Shown one piece after another: positions 50,312 to 59,503 of a stretch of 64,000 nt of DNA. The notes under the pieces were generated by a model, which was not told the DNA's origin, ran no database searches, and saw nothing but the letters and a program-made list of their open reading frames with translations. Each line of letters starts with the position of its first letter. The first letter of the stretch is position 1. Position numbers and translations under genes: made by a program. The stretch comes from Alteromonas macleodii ATCC 27126 (GTDB lineage Bacteria > Pseudomonadota > Gammaproteobacteria > Enterobacterales > Alteromonadaceae): contig NC_018632.1 in the NCBI RefSeq assembly GCF_000172635.2, positions 620,001 through 684,000 of the forward strand. The letters are read 5' to 3'.

Positions 50312-52090
50312 TTAACTCTTCTGTCTTTCCCTCATAAGCAGGTTCAATTCCTGTTTTTCCGCCTGTGTCAGCGGCTGAACCCGCGAGCGTGAAATTAAGG
50401 TTTCAATGCGGCTATCGAAATGCCCGTCCAGTAAGCGAGCGAAGCTGTCGTTGTAAACCCGTTCAGCATCCTCGTCTTTAACCAAGTGTTCTTGTAACAA
50501 TAATTTCGCGATAGTAGAAGAATGGGGATGGTCGCGGAAATTTTCAACAAGCTGCGCGGTTTTTGCTTGAGGGTGACTCACGCAATAGCTATGCACATCG
50601 CGTAATAAATCCATGCCAGCAGCGTTGCTGCCCGCAAAAATATCAATTTGAACGTCTTCACATAGTGTGGCTAATTCAGGTTTATCAAGCAGCAAGCGTA
50701 TCAGCATGCGAAGCGGTGATAGTTTAGGCTTGTTTACTTGATTGCGATTCGGAGAATAAGCTTGCTTCGAACCTTGATTGGCTTTGGTGATATCTTGCTG
50801 AAGTTTAAATCGGTCAAACTCGCCAGTGTGCTTGGCTAATTCTTCCAGCAGCATTTGCTTTTGATCATCACCTAATGTGCTCTCAATAAGCGGCATTGCC
50901 GCTTTCTTAAGGGCAATTTTACCTTCCGGCGTGCCCACATTGTGCGTCTTTAATAAGTTTTCAAAGAAGAAGCGGGATAACGGCATAGCGTCATCTAGCA
51001 TTTCCATAAACGCATCTTTCCCCACCTGACGCACCATAGTGTCAGGATCCTCGCCGTCGGGTAAGAATAAAAACGAAATACGCACGCCGTCTTTTAACGC
51101 GGGCAGGGCGTTTTCTAACGCGCGCCATGCAGCTTCACGCCCTGCGCGGTCACCGTCATAACAGCATACAATGTGAGACGTAGCGCGAACCAGCATTTGA
51201 ATATGTTCAGGTGTGGTAGCTGTGCCCAACGCAGCAGTAGCAATATTAATGTCGAATTGACTGAGCGCCACTACGTCCATATAGCCTTCTACAATAACGA
51301 CGGTATCCAGGCTACGATTTTTTTGTCTGGCAGAATAAAAGCCAAAGAGCTCACTGCCTTTGTGGAAAATGCGGGTTTCTGGCGAGTTTAAGTATTTAGG
51401 GCCGCCGTCATCTAATACTCGGCCGCCGAAACCCACCACACGACCCCGTTTGTCCCTGATAGGAAACATAATGCGGTCGCGGAAGAAGTCGTAGGTACGT
51501 CCTTGGTCGTTTTTATTGACCAGTTTTAAATCGACCAGTTGCTTGATGCGCTGTTGATCTTTGCCAAAGGTATTTAGCAACGCGTCCCAACTGTCTGGCG
51601 CGTAGCCAATTTCCCATTGCTTAACGATATCGCCGCTTAATCCACGGTTTTTCAAGTAGTCGATGGCTTTTTTGCTATTACCATTTTGGCGTAACTGATG
51701 CTGGAAAAAGCGTGCAACTTGCTCCATTACTGCGTAATCGTCTTGCTGTTGCTGCTTTTTCTCTTCGCTCATGGCAGGGCGGCTGCCCTTTTCACGGGGG
51801 ACTTCAAGCCCGTGATAGCGCGCTAGCTCTTCAATCGCCTCGACAAATTCTAAGCGGTCGAATTCCATAATAAACGAGATAGCGTTACCGTGAGCGCCAC
51901 AGCCGAAACAGTGGTAAAACTGTTTGTCTTGACTAACAGTGAAAGATGGCGACTTTTCGTTATGAAAAGGGCAGCACGCTTGGTAGTTTTTACCTGCTTT
52001 TTTAAGTTTAACTCGGCTATCTACTACTTCTACCACATCGGTACGTGACAGCAGGTCGTCTATAAAATCGCGAGGTATCTTTCCAGCCAT
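50312..52090 (-). CDS. dnaG: DNA primase
   Basis: 592-residue primase that lays down RNA primers at the replication fork. The N-terminal zinc-binding domain reads CPFHNEKSPSF...CFGCGAHG (CxxH and CxxC ligands), the catalytic TOPRIM domain has VVIVEGYMDVVAL, and the C-terminal helicase-interaction domain follows. Its place upstream of rpoD and downstream of rpsU is the classical macromolecular-synthesis arrangement. The Shine-Dalgarno sequence before ATG 52090 is weak (AAAGTACCCTC), which may keep primase levels low. Confidence 0.97.
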   Translation of the reverse strand: MAGKIPRDFIDDLLSRTDVVEVVDSRVKLKKAGKNYQACCPFHNEKSPSFTVSQDKQFYHCFGCGAHGNAISFIMEFDRLEFVEAIEELARYHGLEVPREKGSRPAMSEEKKQQQQDDYAVMEQVARFFQHQLRQNGNSKKAIDYLKNRGLSGDIVKQWEIGYAPDSWDALLNTFGKDQQRIKQLVDLKLVNKNDQGRTYDFFRDRIMFPIRDKRGRVVGFGGRVLDDGGPKYLNSPETRIFHKGSELFGFYSARQKNRSLDTVVIVEGYMDVVALSQFDINIATAALGTATTPEHIQMLVRATSHIVCCYDGDRAGREAAWRALENALPALKDGVRISFLFLPDGEDPDTMVRQVGKDAFMEMLDDAMPLSRFFFENLLKTHNVGTPEGKIALKKAAMPLIESTLGDDQKQMLLEELAKHTGEFDRFKLQQDITKANQGSKQAYSPNRNQVNKPKLSPLRMLIRLLLDKPELATLCEDVQIDIFAGSNAAGMDLLRDVHSYCVSHPQAKTAQLVENFRDHPHSSTIAKLLLQEHLVKDEDAERVYNDSFARLLDGHFDSRIETLISRSRVQPLTQAEKQELNLLMRERQKS

Positions 52091-52239
52091 GAGGGTACTT
52101 TCAAAAAGGGTTAGTTAAAAAAGATTCAGTTCAAAAAGAATGAGAAAAGCACAAGTCGTAACTGCGCTTCAAGCGACAGGCTACAACATTATGAAAACAG
52201 TAATCTACTTTAACAGGGAAGTGTAAAAATGAGAACAAT

Positions 52240-52263
52240 GAAGGTGTGACAATGCACACCTTC
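52240..52263 (-). terminator. Stem-loop between yqeY and dnaG
   Basis: GAAGGTGTG (52240-52248) and CACACCTTC (52255-52263) form a perfect 9-bp stem with a 6-base loop. On the minus strand it is followed by ATTGTTCTCATTTTT. It probably reduces readthrough from the rpsU-yqeY part into dnaG. Confidence 0.6.
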
Positions 52264-52294
52264 TACACGCTTCACTTTTACGAAAGGGCAGAGT

Positions 52295-52741
52295 TTAAGC
52301 GTTCAAACGCGCCTTAATTTTTGCACTCAAAGCACCCATGTCGGTGCGGCCTTGAACCTTAGGTTTCAAGGCGCCCATGACTTTACCCATATCCTGCATA
52401 CCCGTTGCTCCGGTCGCAGCCATAGTTTCGTCGATAAGTGCATTTAGCTCATCGTCAGTCAAAGGCTGAGGTAAGAAATCTTCAATGTAAGTGATTTCTT
52501 CACGCTCTTTGCTAGCTAGGTCGTCGCGGTTTGCTGCGTCATATTGTGCAGCCGCGTCTTGGCGCTGCTTAACCATTTTGGTTAGTACCGCTAAGATTGC
52601 GCTGTCGTCTAGCGTAATTTGTTCATCGATTTCTTTTTGTTTAATGGCAGCCATTGCCATGCGAATAGTACCAAGACGTACTTTTTCTTTTGCACGCATC
52701 GCATCTTTTTGCGCTGCTTTTAAATCATCAATTAGTGCCAT
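52295..52741 (-). CDS. yqeY: GatB/YqeY domain protein
   Basis: 148-residue protein of the YqeY family, related to the tail domain of GatB. It has the helical opening LIDDLKAAQKDAMRAKEKVRL and the closing VMGALKPKVQGRTDMGALS. Family members may assist tRNA-dependent amidation, but no direct function is proven. It lies between rpsU and dnaG, as in many gammaproteobacteria. I chose ATG 52741, preceded by CAGGAAACATC; longer in-frame starts lie upstream in an AT-rich region near the repeat at 52773. Confidence 0.9.
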   Translation of the reverse strand: MALIDDLKAAQKDAMRAKEKVRLGTIRMAMAAIKQKEIDEQITLDDSAILAVLTKMVKQRQDAAAQYDAANRDDLASKEREEITYIEDFLPQPLTDDELNALIDETMAATGATGMQDMGKVMGALKPKVQGRTDMGALSAKIKARLNA

Positions 52742-52772
52742 GATGTTTCCTGATTTTTTATTAGTAGAGTTT

Positions 52773-52925
52773 ATACCAATCCGCATAGATCATTGCCCAC
52801 TCAGAAAATGTCCGTATTCTTTGTTGCGTCACCTTGATGTAGAACCACTATACTTGCGATAACACGCCGCGATTACGAACATTTTAAATCTCGCTGAGTG
52901 GATAATCATCTATGCGGACTGGTAT
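52773..52925. repeat. MITE-like palindromic repeat, copy 2 (long form)
   Basis: A 153-base element whose ends match the 65-base element at 28695 (ATACCA.TCCGCATAGAT at one end, its complement at the other). Inside, AAAATGT and ACATTTT and the CCGTA/TACG pairs continue the dyad toward the centre, so the whole element folds as one long hairpin. The interior is absent from the short copy, suggesting internal deletion there. It lies between rpsU and yqeY, within a transcribed region. Confidence 0.8.
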
Positions 52926-53021
52926 TATTAAGCCCCAGGTTGAAAATCAAATGCAACCATTTGAAAAGGAAAAAATGGAGTCGTTAAGAATAAGGCCAAA
53001 AAAATAAAGGCCCAGAAACGC

Positions 53022-53049
53022 GAAAGGTGCTGCAATTGCAACACCTTTC
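53022..53049 (-). terminator. Stem-loop after rpsU
   Basis: GAAAGGTG (53022-53029) pairs with CACCTTTC (53042-53049); the loop itself contains the palindrome TGCAATTGCA. There is no long T-run. It lies 22 bases after the rpsU stop codon and may set the level of downstream genes. Confidence 0.6.
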
Positions 53050-53071
53050 AGACTCGTTACTTAACCCTATA

Positions 53072-53287
53072 TTAGTAGAGTTTTACGCGACGTGCGTTTT
53101 CACGAGCTAGCTTCTTAAGATGACGCTTCTTAGCGGCAGCTTTCTTGCGCTTGCGTTCCCAAGTTGGCTTTTCGAAGAATTCACGACGACGAACTTCAGA
53201 AAGAACACCTGCTTTTTCACAAGAACGCTTAAAACGACGCAGCGCCACATCAAACGGCTCGTTTTCTCTAACTTTAACGATAGGCAT
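53072..53287 (-). CDS. rpsU: 30S ribosomal protein S21
   Basis: 71-residue basic ribosomal protein of the small subunit. The start [27 protein letters not shown] and the Lys/Arg-rich end are typical and length is exactly as in other gammaproteobacteria. It leads the rpsU-yqeY-dnaG-rpoD block on the minus strand. Divergent tsaD starts 521 bases away on the plus strand; the gap contains a cluster of GATC sites. Confidence 0.97.
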   Translation of the reverse strand: MPIVKVRENEPFDVALRRFKRSCEKAGVLSEVRRREFFEKPTWERKRKKAAAKKRHLKKLARENARRVKLY

Positions 53288-53586
53288 TAAACACTCACCT
53301 CAAAACTTTTACTGTGTAAATCCGGGTAAAATTGTGCGCTAAAAAGGCCACCCGGGTTAAAAATGGTGCGAAATTCTAATCATATCTACAGAGAAAGTAA
53401 AGGATGAATTGCCAAAAAATAGCCAATATTGTGCATTTACCGTTCATTTACCTGTTCACTGGCATTCCATGAATGCAGGATTAAAGGTAAACTCTGCGCT
53501 CGTTAAGCACCGTGTTGTTTAACTCGGCTTGTATAAGCGCCCTTTTCAGAATGTTTTCTTGCTCAATTCCCTTTTGAAAAATGAGT

Positions 53587-53668
53587 GATCAAAAGTGTGG
53601 AATCATATGATCCTGACTAGGGTAGTGTTATGATCGCGACGGGATCATAAAGATGATCGCATCAGATC
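53587..53668. promoter_or_regulatory. Cluster of six GATC (Dam) sites
   Basis: GATC occurs at 53587, 53609, 53632, 53643, 53655 and 53665, six times in 82 bp where about one in 256 is expected by chance. The spacings (22, 23, 11, 12 and 10) are near whole turns of the helix. This spacing is what SeqA-type proteins prefer on hemimethylated DNA. It lies in the 521-bp gap between rpsU and tsaD. Confidence 0.6.
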
Positions 53669-53808
53669 GCCAGAATTATTTTCTCAGTTTTTGATATTTG
53701 CTTAGTCATTATGGTTCTCAACAATTGTGTGAACACGTGTTGTGATAAAAAGACGACAGCAAATCCAAAAACGAAGCATTGAAGTTAGTAGTAAAAGGGT
53801 TACTCCCC

Positions 53809-54834
53809 ATGCGTATTTTAGGAATAGAAACATCTTGTGACGAAACTGGCATCGCCGTTTACGACGATGAAAAAGGGTTGCTGTCGCACGAACTATATAG
53901 CCAAGTAAAGCTGCACGCAGACTACGGTGGTGTTGTGCCTGAACTTGCGTCACGGGACCACGTGAGAAAGATCATTCCTTTAATTGAAAAGGCTATGGAA
54001 GACGCTAACACCCAACCATCAGAGATCGACGGCGTTGCTTTTACCCAAGGTCCCGGTTTAGTGGGCGCATTGTTAGTGGGTTCGTCTGTCGGGCGTTCAT
54101 TGGCCTACGCGTGGAATGTGCCAGCAGTGGGCGTTCATCATATGGAAGGGCATTTATTAGCGCCTATGCTTGAAGACGACGCACCTAAATTTCCTTTCGT
54201 TGCTTTATTGGTTTCAGGTGGCCACTCAATGCTAGTTAAAGTCGAAGGCATTGGTCAATATGAAGTACTTGGTGAGTCTATTGATGATGCCGCTGGTGAA
54301 GCCTTTGATAAAACCGCCAAGTTACTTGGCCTTGATTACCCAGGCGGCCCTCTTTTAGCAAGATTGGCTGAAAAGGGAGAAGCGGGACACTATAAGTTTC
54401 CTCGCCCGATGACCGACAGACCAGGACTAGATTTCAGTTTCAGTGGTTTAAAGACCTTTGCGGCGAACACCATTCGCGATGCTGATTTAACTGGTGGTGA
54501 TGCTGAGCAAATTAAAGCCAATATTGCCTACGCGTTTCAAGAAGCAGTAGTTGATACGCTTATTATAAAATGTAAGCGAGCATTAAAGCAGACTGGCATG
54601 AAGCGTTTGGTTATTGCTGGCGGCGTAAGTGCAAATACAATGTTGCGCAGTGAGATGAAAGCCCTGATGCAAGAGCTAAAAGGTGAGGTGTTTTATCCTA
54701 GCTTAGCGTATTGTACAGACAATGGTGCCATGATTGCCTATGCGGGCATGCAGCGTTTGAAAGCTGGAGAAACCTTGGCCTTGTCTTCACAAGCCAAGCC
54801 GCGCTGGCCCCTTGATACTTTATCGGCGATTTAG
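53809..54834 (+). CDS. tsaD: tRNA N6-adenosine threonylcarbamoyltransferase
   Basis: 341-residue essential enzyme that completes t6A37 in tRNAs decoding ANN codons. The ASKHA fold and metal ligands are seen: ETSCDETG near residue 8, then [10 protein letters not shown] (His pair), SGGHSMLVK and [12 protein letters not shown] near the end. Start: ATG 53809; an earlier in-frame ATG at 53779 would add ten residues that are not usual in the family. It lies opposite rpsU as in E. coli. Confidence 0.96.
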   Translation: MRILGIETSCDETGIAVYDDEKGLLSHELYSQVKLHADYGGVVPELASRDHVRKIIPLIEKAMEDANTQPSEIDGVAFTQGPGLVGALLVGSSVGRSLAYAWNVPAVGVHHMEGHLLAPMLEDDAPKFPFVALLVSGGHSMLVKVEGIGQYEVLGESIDDAAGEAFDKTAKLLGLDYPGGPLLARLAEKGEAGHYKFPRPMTDRPGLDFSFSGLKTFAANTIRDADLTGGDAEQIKANIAYAFQEAVVDTLIIKCKRALKQTGMKRLVIAGGVSANTMLRSEMKALMQELKGEVFYPSLAYCTDNGAMIAYAGMQRLKAGETLALSSQAKPRWPLDTLSAI

Positions 54835-54953
54835 GTATTCATAAAAAACCGGTAATTAGGCGCCACACCTCGTTGTAAACGCTACTATGTCTTCCCTAAG
54901 TTCACTGGGGAAATATTGAGCATAGCAAGCAGGTAAAACAAAAAAGCATAAAT

Positions 54954-54986
54954 AAAAGGCAATGGAAGCGCATTCCATTGCCTTTT
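54954..54986 (+). terminator. Terminator after tsaD
   Basis: AAAAGGCAATGGAA pairs with TTCCATTGCCTTTT (14 bp) around 5 bases. It is symmetric. Confidence 0.85.
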
Positions 54987-55026
54987 GTTTTACTAAAATG
55001 AACATTGAGTAAGGACGTTAAACACC

Positions 55027-56343
55027 ATGCGCTTAGCAACAGACGGAACAAAACAAAATGCACCGCTATTCTATTTAGCATTGTCGTTATTTATTTCGCT
55101 TACCTTTGCAGCGCTCACTGCGTCCAATGCATTTGCATCAAGCAAAGCACCCTTGAATGACTTTGTAAAAGGCCTGAAGCAAGAGCAGCAAGATCAGTAT
55201 GTCGTGCTCATTTCTCTTGATGGATTTCGCCACGACTATATCGAATTACACAACGCGCAACACCTTGGTGCTATTGCAAAGAAAGGGGTAAGAGCGTCGT
55301 CTATGACCCCTGTTTATCCTTCAAATACCTTTCCCAACCATATTTCACTTATCACTGGGTTATTACCGAAACACCACGGCATCGTGAACAATCGATTTTT
55401 TGATAAGTCTCGCCCAACGAAAGAAGGCTACGCGCAGTACAAGCTGGGTTACGGCGGCATGGACAGCACGTGGATTACGGCAACGCCGCTATGGAACTTA
55501 GTGGAATATCATGGCATGAAGGCAGCTACCTTCTTCTGGCCAGAGTCTGATTCACGCATATCAGGTACCTTGCCTAGCTACTTCTATCACTACTCTAAAT
55601 ACGCTGATTACCAGCAGCGGGTAGATCAAATTATAACTTGGTTGAAACTGCCTGAGGTGTCGCGCCCTCGCTTTATTGCGGGTTATTTCTCGCTTACCGA
55701 TTCGGTTGGACATGATGAAGGACCTTTTGCCGACAAAACCAATGATGCGGTGCAGGAAGTGGATGCGCTTATTGGTCAACTTTATGAACGCATTAACGCA
55801 TTAGATTTGCCGGTAAACTTGGTAGTGGTGTCGGATCACGGCATGACACCCATTGATGAAAGTCAGCTTATAGAAGTTGAGTCTTTATCTATACCTGATA
55901 GCTTCATTATTGAAAATGAGGGAGCGCAAGTTCATCTTTACGCCAAAGTGGGCGTGAACGATAAACAAATCACCGAAGAAATAGAGCGTCTTACCCATAT
56001 AGCCGAAAACCGTTACATTGTGCTTAACGATACCCAGCGCGCTGAGCGACATATGGAAGTGGGAAATAGAACCGGCGATATTATTATTGAGATAGCCCCG
56101 CCAGCACGCTTTAAAAACGCCAACAGCATGCATATTAGTAAAGGTGGGCATGGCTACATGAACACGCTGCCTGATATGGGGGCGACGTTTGTAGCAGTGG
56201 GACCTGCGTTTAAAACGAATACCACCCTACCTCTGTTTAGCAACCTGGAGGTTTATCCTGCGTTGGCCAAAATACTTGGCATTGCGCCGGTTACGCCGAT
56301 AGATGGTAAGTTAGATGTGCTGGAAAAGGCGCTTACTCTTTAA
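55027..56343 (+). CDS. Nucleotide pyrophosphatase/phosphodiesterase (NPP, alkaline phosphatase superfamily)
   Basis: 438-residue exported enzyme with a signal peptide (about 1-38, ending NAFASS). The NPP pattern is complete: [11 protein letters not shown] with the first metal-binding Asp, the nucleophile Thr in [29 protein letters not shown] and GGHGYMNT. Two zinc sites are implied. It probably cleaves nucleotide or lipid phosphodiesters in the periplasm. Its last 11 bases overlap the end of convergent plsY. Confidence 0.92.
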   Translation: MRLATDGTKQNAPLFYLALSLFISLTFAALTASNAFASSKAPLNDFVKGLKQEQQDQYVVLISLDGFRHDYIELHNAQHLGAIAKKGVRASSMTPVYPSNTFPNHISLITGLLPKHHGIVNNRFFDKSRPTKEGYAQYKLGYGGMDSTWITATPLWNLVEYHGMKAATFFWPESDSRISGTLPSYFYHYSKYADYQQRVDQIITWLKLPEVSRPRFIAGYFSLTDSVGHDEGPFADKTNDAVQEVDALIGQLYERINALDLPVNLVVVSDHGMTPIDESQLIEVESLSIPDSFIIENEGAQVHLYAKVGVNDKQITEEIERLTHIAENRYIVLNDTQRAERHMEVGNRTGDIIIEIAPPARFKNANSMHISKGGHGYMNTLPDMGATFVAVGPAFKTNTTLPLFSNLEVYPALAKILGIAPVTPIDGKLDVLEKALTL

Positions 56344-56935
56344 CTTTTCCCTTATCCCATACTTTACTTTCATTGCCCGCTAAAAGACGGGCAATGTTGT
56401 CTTTGTGGCGTAGAATGATAAGCAGCGAAAGCATTGCCACGGGCACGGTATATAAAGGCTTAATCAAAAATGTAAATAACGGCGCAAGAGATACTGCGAT
56501 AAGCGCGCCTAATGAAGAATAGCCCGTAAGAAACACCACTACTACCCAACTCAAAATAAGCAAACCTGCCAAATCGAGGCCTATAGGGAGCATAGCGCCA
56601 AACGCAGTGGCGACGGCTTTTCCACCTTTGAAACCAAAATAGAGCGGAAAGATATGCCCCAAGCACGCGAAAATAGCAATGACGCCTAACATGATTGGCT
56701 CTATGCCCAGAAAGTAACTGCCGTAAACGGGAATAGTGCCTTTTAGTATATCCATGACAAGCACGAGGAGTGCTGGAACACGACCGCCCAGTCGATACAC
56801 ATTGGTAGCACCTGGGTTTTTAGAGCCGGCGGTTCGTGGGTCTGGTAAACCAAACAGCTGGCTTATAACCACAGCACTTGAAAGTGAACCGAAAAGATAG
56901 GCAACAGCGATCATCAAAAGAGTTAGCGAAATCAT
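56333..56935 (-). CDS. plsY: Glycerol-3-phosphate acyltransferase (acyl-phosphate type)
   Basis: 200-residue membrane enzyme that transfers acyl from acyl-phosphate to glycerol-3-phosphate, the first step of phospholipid synthesis. Five helices and the conserved motifs SKNPGATN and [18 protein letters not shown] are present. It is transcribed toward the NPP gene, and their stop codons overlap. ATG 56935 lacks a clear Shine-Dalgarno sequence. Confidence 0.95.
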   Translation of the reverse strand: MISLTLLMIAVAYLFGSLSSAVVISQLFGLPDPRTAGSKNPGATNVYRLGGRVPALLVLVMDILKGTIPVYGSYFLGIEPIMLGVIAIFACLGHIFPLYFGFKGGKAVATAFGAMLPIGLDLAGLLILSWVVVVFLTGYSSLGALIAVSLAPLFTFLIKPLYTVPVAMLSLLIILRHKDNIARLLAGNESKVWDKGKVKE

Positions 56936-57204
56936 TTTGTCATTCTAATTATTAAAAATATTGCCTTTTATTACGTTAAATTTGGTGTGTGCAAGTTCAA
57001 TGGGCTTTAGTCGCATTAAATTGTGAAACCTTGGTTGCTCCCAGTTGTCATACAGCGGTATAGTTGTGCCACACAAGCGTAAAGCTACTCCATCCAAACG
57101 CGATATACCACCGTTTACCAGCAATATGTGGGTGAAAGCGCAGTAGTAAGACCAGTAGTAGGGCTAATAAAAACGGCGATAAACTGGTTTGATAACAGTA
57201 CAAG

Positions 57205-57570
57205 ATGAAAAATTCCATGGGAAAAATTTATATAACAGGGCTTGAAGTAGACACCCTGATTGGTGTTTATGATTGGGAGCGAGTAAGAACCACCCAGCTA
57301 CTTCTTGATGTAACACTTGATGTTGATTTAAGCGCTGCGATGCAAAGCGACGATGTTGCAGACACTGTAGACTATGCAAAAGTGGCAGAGTGTATTGTAG
57401 AAGTAGGCAAAGAAAGCACATTTGAGCTACTTGAAGCTCTAGGTAATAAAGTGATGGACGCCGTTCTTGATAATTTCACCGTTGCGTCAATAACGCTTAA
57501 AATTGTTAAGCCTAATATCCTTCCCAATGCGCAAACGGTTGCTGTTGAAATGCGTAAAGAGCGCAATTAA
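57205..57570 (+). CDS. folB: Dihydroneopterin aldolase
   Basis: 121-residue folate-biosynthesis enzyme that converts dihydroneopterin to 6-hydroxymethyl-dihydropterin. The opening ITGLEVDTLIGVYDWERV and the later VDYAKVAECIVEV and ELLEALGNKV match FolB. It overlaps folK by one base (TAATG). Two starts are possible, ATG 57205 and ATG 57217; neither has a strong Shine-Dalgarno sequence. Confidence 0.95.
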   Translation: MKNSMGKIYITGLEVDTLIGVYDWERVRTTQLLLDVTLDVDLSAAMQSDDVADTVDYAKVAECIVEVGKESTFELLEALGNKVMDAVLDNFTVASITLKIVKPNILPNAQTVAVEMRKERN

Positions 57571-58064
57571 TGTCACAACACACCATCTTAATCAGCATTG
57601 GTTCTAATATTGAACGTGAGCATTACACCAAGCAATCTTTAGTTGCCCTGAAACAGCACTTCTCAGATGTCGCAGTGTCTTCGGTCTACGAGAGCGAAGC
57701 GGTGGGCTTCAATGGAAGCCCTTTTTATAACGCAGCTGCTCGGGCGACGACATCAAAAAGTATAGAAGAGGTGTGCGCAATTCTTAAAGCCATTGAAAAA
57801 GACAATGGCAGGGTGCATACAGACAAAAAATTCTGTGCCAGAACCCTTGATCTCGACTTGCTTACCTATGATAGTAAGGTGACCACAACCCCTGTGGTTT
57901 TACCTCGCGAAGAGATTTGCTACAACGCGTTTGTGCTTTGGCCGTTAGCTGAACTTGTTCCCAACGACATTCACCCTGAAACGCAAGAAACCTATGCCAA
58001 AATGTGGCAAAACTTTGATAAACAGAAACAGCAATTATGGCCGATTGACTTTACTTGGAGTTAA
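57570..58064 (+). CDS. folK: 2-amino-4-hydroxy-6-hydroxymethyldihydropteridine pyrophosphokinase
   Basis: 164-residue enzyme that transfers pyrophosphate from ATP to 6-hydroxymethyl-dihydropterin, the step after FolB. SIGSNIEREHYTKQSL at the start and RTLDLDLLTYD near 95 are the family motifs. Its start codon overlaps the folB stop, so the pair is translated together. Confidence 0.96.
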   Translation: MSQHTILISIGSNIEREHYTKQSLVALKQHFSDVAVSSVYESEAVGFNGSPFYNAAARATTSKSIEEVCAILKAIEKDNGRVHTDKKFCARTLDLDLLTYDSKVTTTPVVLPREEICYNAFVLWPLAELVPNDIHPETQETYAKMWQNFDKQKQQLWPIDFTWS

Positions 58065-58072
58065 GCAAAGGA

Positions 58073-58873
58073 ATGACACTTTTTGAAATTATTATTTTAG
58101 CAATTATTCAGGGCGTTACTGAATTTCTTCCTATCAGCAGCTCTGGACACTTGTTGTTGCCCGCTGAACTTTTTGGTTGGGTAAGTCAGGGCTTAGCGTT
58201 TGATGTCGCCGTTCATGTGGGAAGCCTGCTTGCGGTTATGATCTATTTTCGTCAAGAAATCGCTCAGATGACCGTAGCTTGGGTAACACAGGGGTTTAGC
58301 AAGCAACAATCTACCGACAGTAAGCTTGCTTGGTACGTTATTGTGGCAACTATTCCAGCGGTTATTATTGGCTTTTTAATGAAAGGCTGGATAGAAGAAA
58401 ACGCACGTACGGCGCTGGTAATAGCGGGTACCACTATTATTTTTGGTTTGCTGCTATGGTACGCCGATGCCACTGCAAAACGCGAACAAGAGCTAGAAGG
58501 ACTGACACTTAAGCAAGCCATCTATATCGGGTTAGCCCAAGTATTGGCACTCATTCCTGGCACATCTCGCTCAGGTATTACGATGACCGCGGGTTTAATG
58601 TTAGGCCTTAAGCGCGAAGCGTGTGCTCGCTTTTCCTTTTTGCTGTCTATTCCAGTTATTTTAGGCGCGGGGCTTTTAGCCACTCTCGACCTGCTTAATG
58701 CCAACGAAGCGGTAGACTGGTATGCGCTGCTTTATGGCGCGGCGTTTTCATTCGTAAGCGCCTACCTTTGTATCTATTTGTTCCTAAGCTGGATATCGCG
58801 TATCGGCATGCTGCCTTTTGTTATCTATCGCTTGGCGTTGGGCGTAATACTACTGTGGTTTGTTTTCGCTTAA
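58073..58873 (+). CDS. uppP: Undecaprenyl-diphosphatase
   Basis: 266-residue membrane enzyme (BacA family) that recycles the lipid carrier of peptidoglycan synthesis. Motifs are QGVTEFLPISSSGH near 20 and PGTSRSGIT near 165; helices surround them. Start: ATG 58073 with AAAGGA directly upstream, 8 bases after the folK stop. It probably shares the folB-folK transcript. Confidence 0.95.
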   Translation: MTLFEIIILAIIQGVTEFLPISSSGHLLLPAELFGWVSQGLAFDVAVHVGSLLAVMIYFRQEIAQMTVAWVTQGFSKQQSTDSKLAWYVIVATIPAVIIGFLMKGWIEENARTALVIAGTTIIFGLLLWYADATAKREQELEGLTLKQAIYIGLAQVLALIPGTSRSGITMTAGLMLGLKREACARFSFLLSIPVILGAGLLATLDLLNANEAVDWYALLYGAAFSFVSAYLCIYLFLSWISRIGMLPFVIYRLALGVILLWFVFA

Positions 58874-59050
58874 ATAAAGAAAAAAGGGCGCTATTCTTCG
58901 TATGAGGGGTCTTCGTATGAGGGGGTTATTCGCATGAGAATGTGCCCCAGCGCCGCACAATAGCACTTAATTTTTAATTATGTTCGCAGGCAAATGTTTT
59001 AACACCGCTAACATAATTGGTAATCACCTAATTGGTAAGGGAAGTGAGAT

Positions 59051-59422
59051 ATGGCAGAAACAATATTTGACAAAATCATCAGCAAGGAAATTCCAGCGGA
59101 CATATTGTACGAAGATGAATTGGCGCTGGCGTTTAAAGATATAAACCCTCAGGCACCGACTCACTTTCTGGTTATTCCGAAAAAGCAAATTGCAACGGTA
59201 AATGATATAGCCGAAGAAGATCGCGAAGTGGTGGGGCACTTGTCATTTGTTGCAGCAAAAATTGCAAAGGAGCAAGGGTTTGCTGACCAAGGCTTTCGTA
59301 CGGTAATGAACTGTAATGAATACGGCGGTCAAACGGTATATCACATTCACCTTCACGTGTTGGCAGGAAAACCGCTAGGCTGGCCTCCTTACACTGAAAA
59401 TATGAAGCAACACGTAGAGTAG
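59051..59422 (+). CDS. hinT: HIT-family hydrolase (HinT-like)
   Basis: 123-residue histidine-triad protein. HIHLHVLAG (about 98-106) is the HxHxH triad. FDKIISKEIPADILYED at the start matches HinT, a purine nucleoside phosphoramidase. GGGAAGTGAGAT precedes the ATG. It is a single gene followed by a terminator. Confidence 0.93.
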   Translation: MAETIFDKIISKEIPADILYEDELALAFKDINPQAPTHFLVIPKKQIATVNDIAEEDREVVGHLSFVAAKIAKEQGFADQGFRTVMNCNEYGGQTVYHIHLHVLAGKPLGWPPYTENMKQHVE

Positions 59423-59442
59423 CGTGGAAAGATAAGAATACA

Positions 59443-59481
59443 AAAATGCCGCCCTAGATGTTATCTCAGGGCGGCATTTTT
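59443..59481. terminator. Bidirectional terminator between hinT and the M49-like gene
   Basis: AAAATGCCGCCCT pairs with AGGGCGGCATTTT (13 bp) around 12 bases and serves both converging genes. Confidence 0.88.
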
Positions 59482-59503
59482 ATTTAATGAGTACAGTGCT
59501 TAC

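Noticed and set aside
53587..53668. Replication origin because of the GATC cluster
   Set aside because: No DnaA boxes of the TTATNCACA type or AT-rich unwinding repeats were seen, and the genomic context is rpsU/tsaD.
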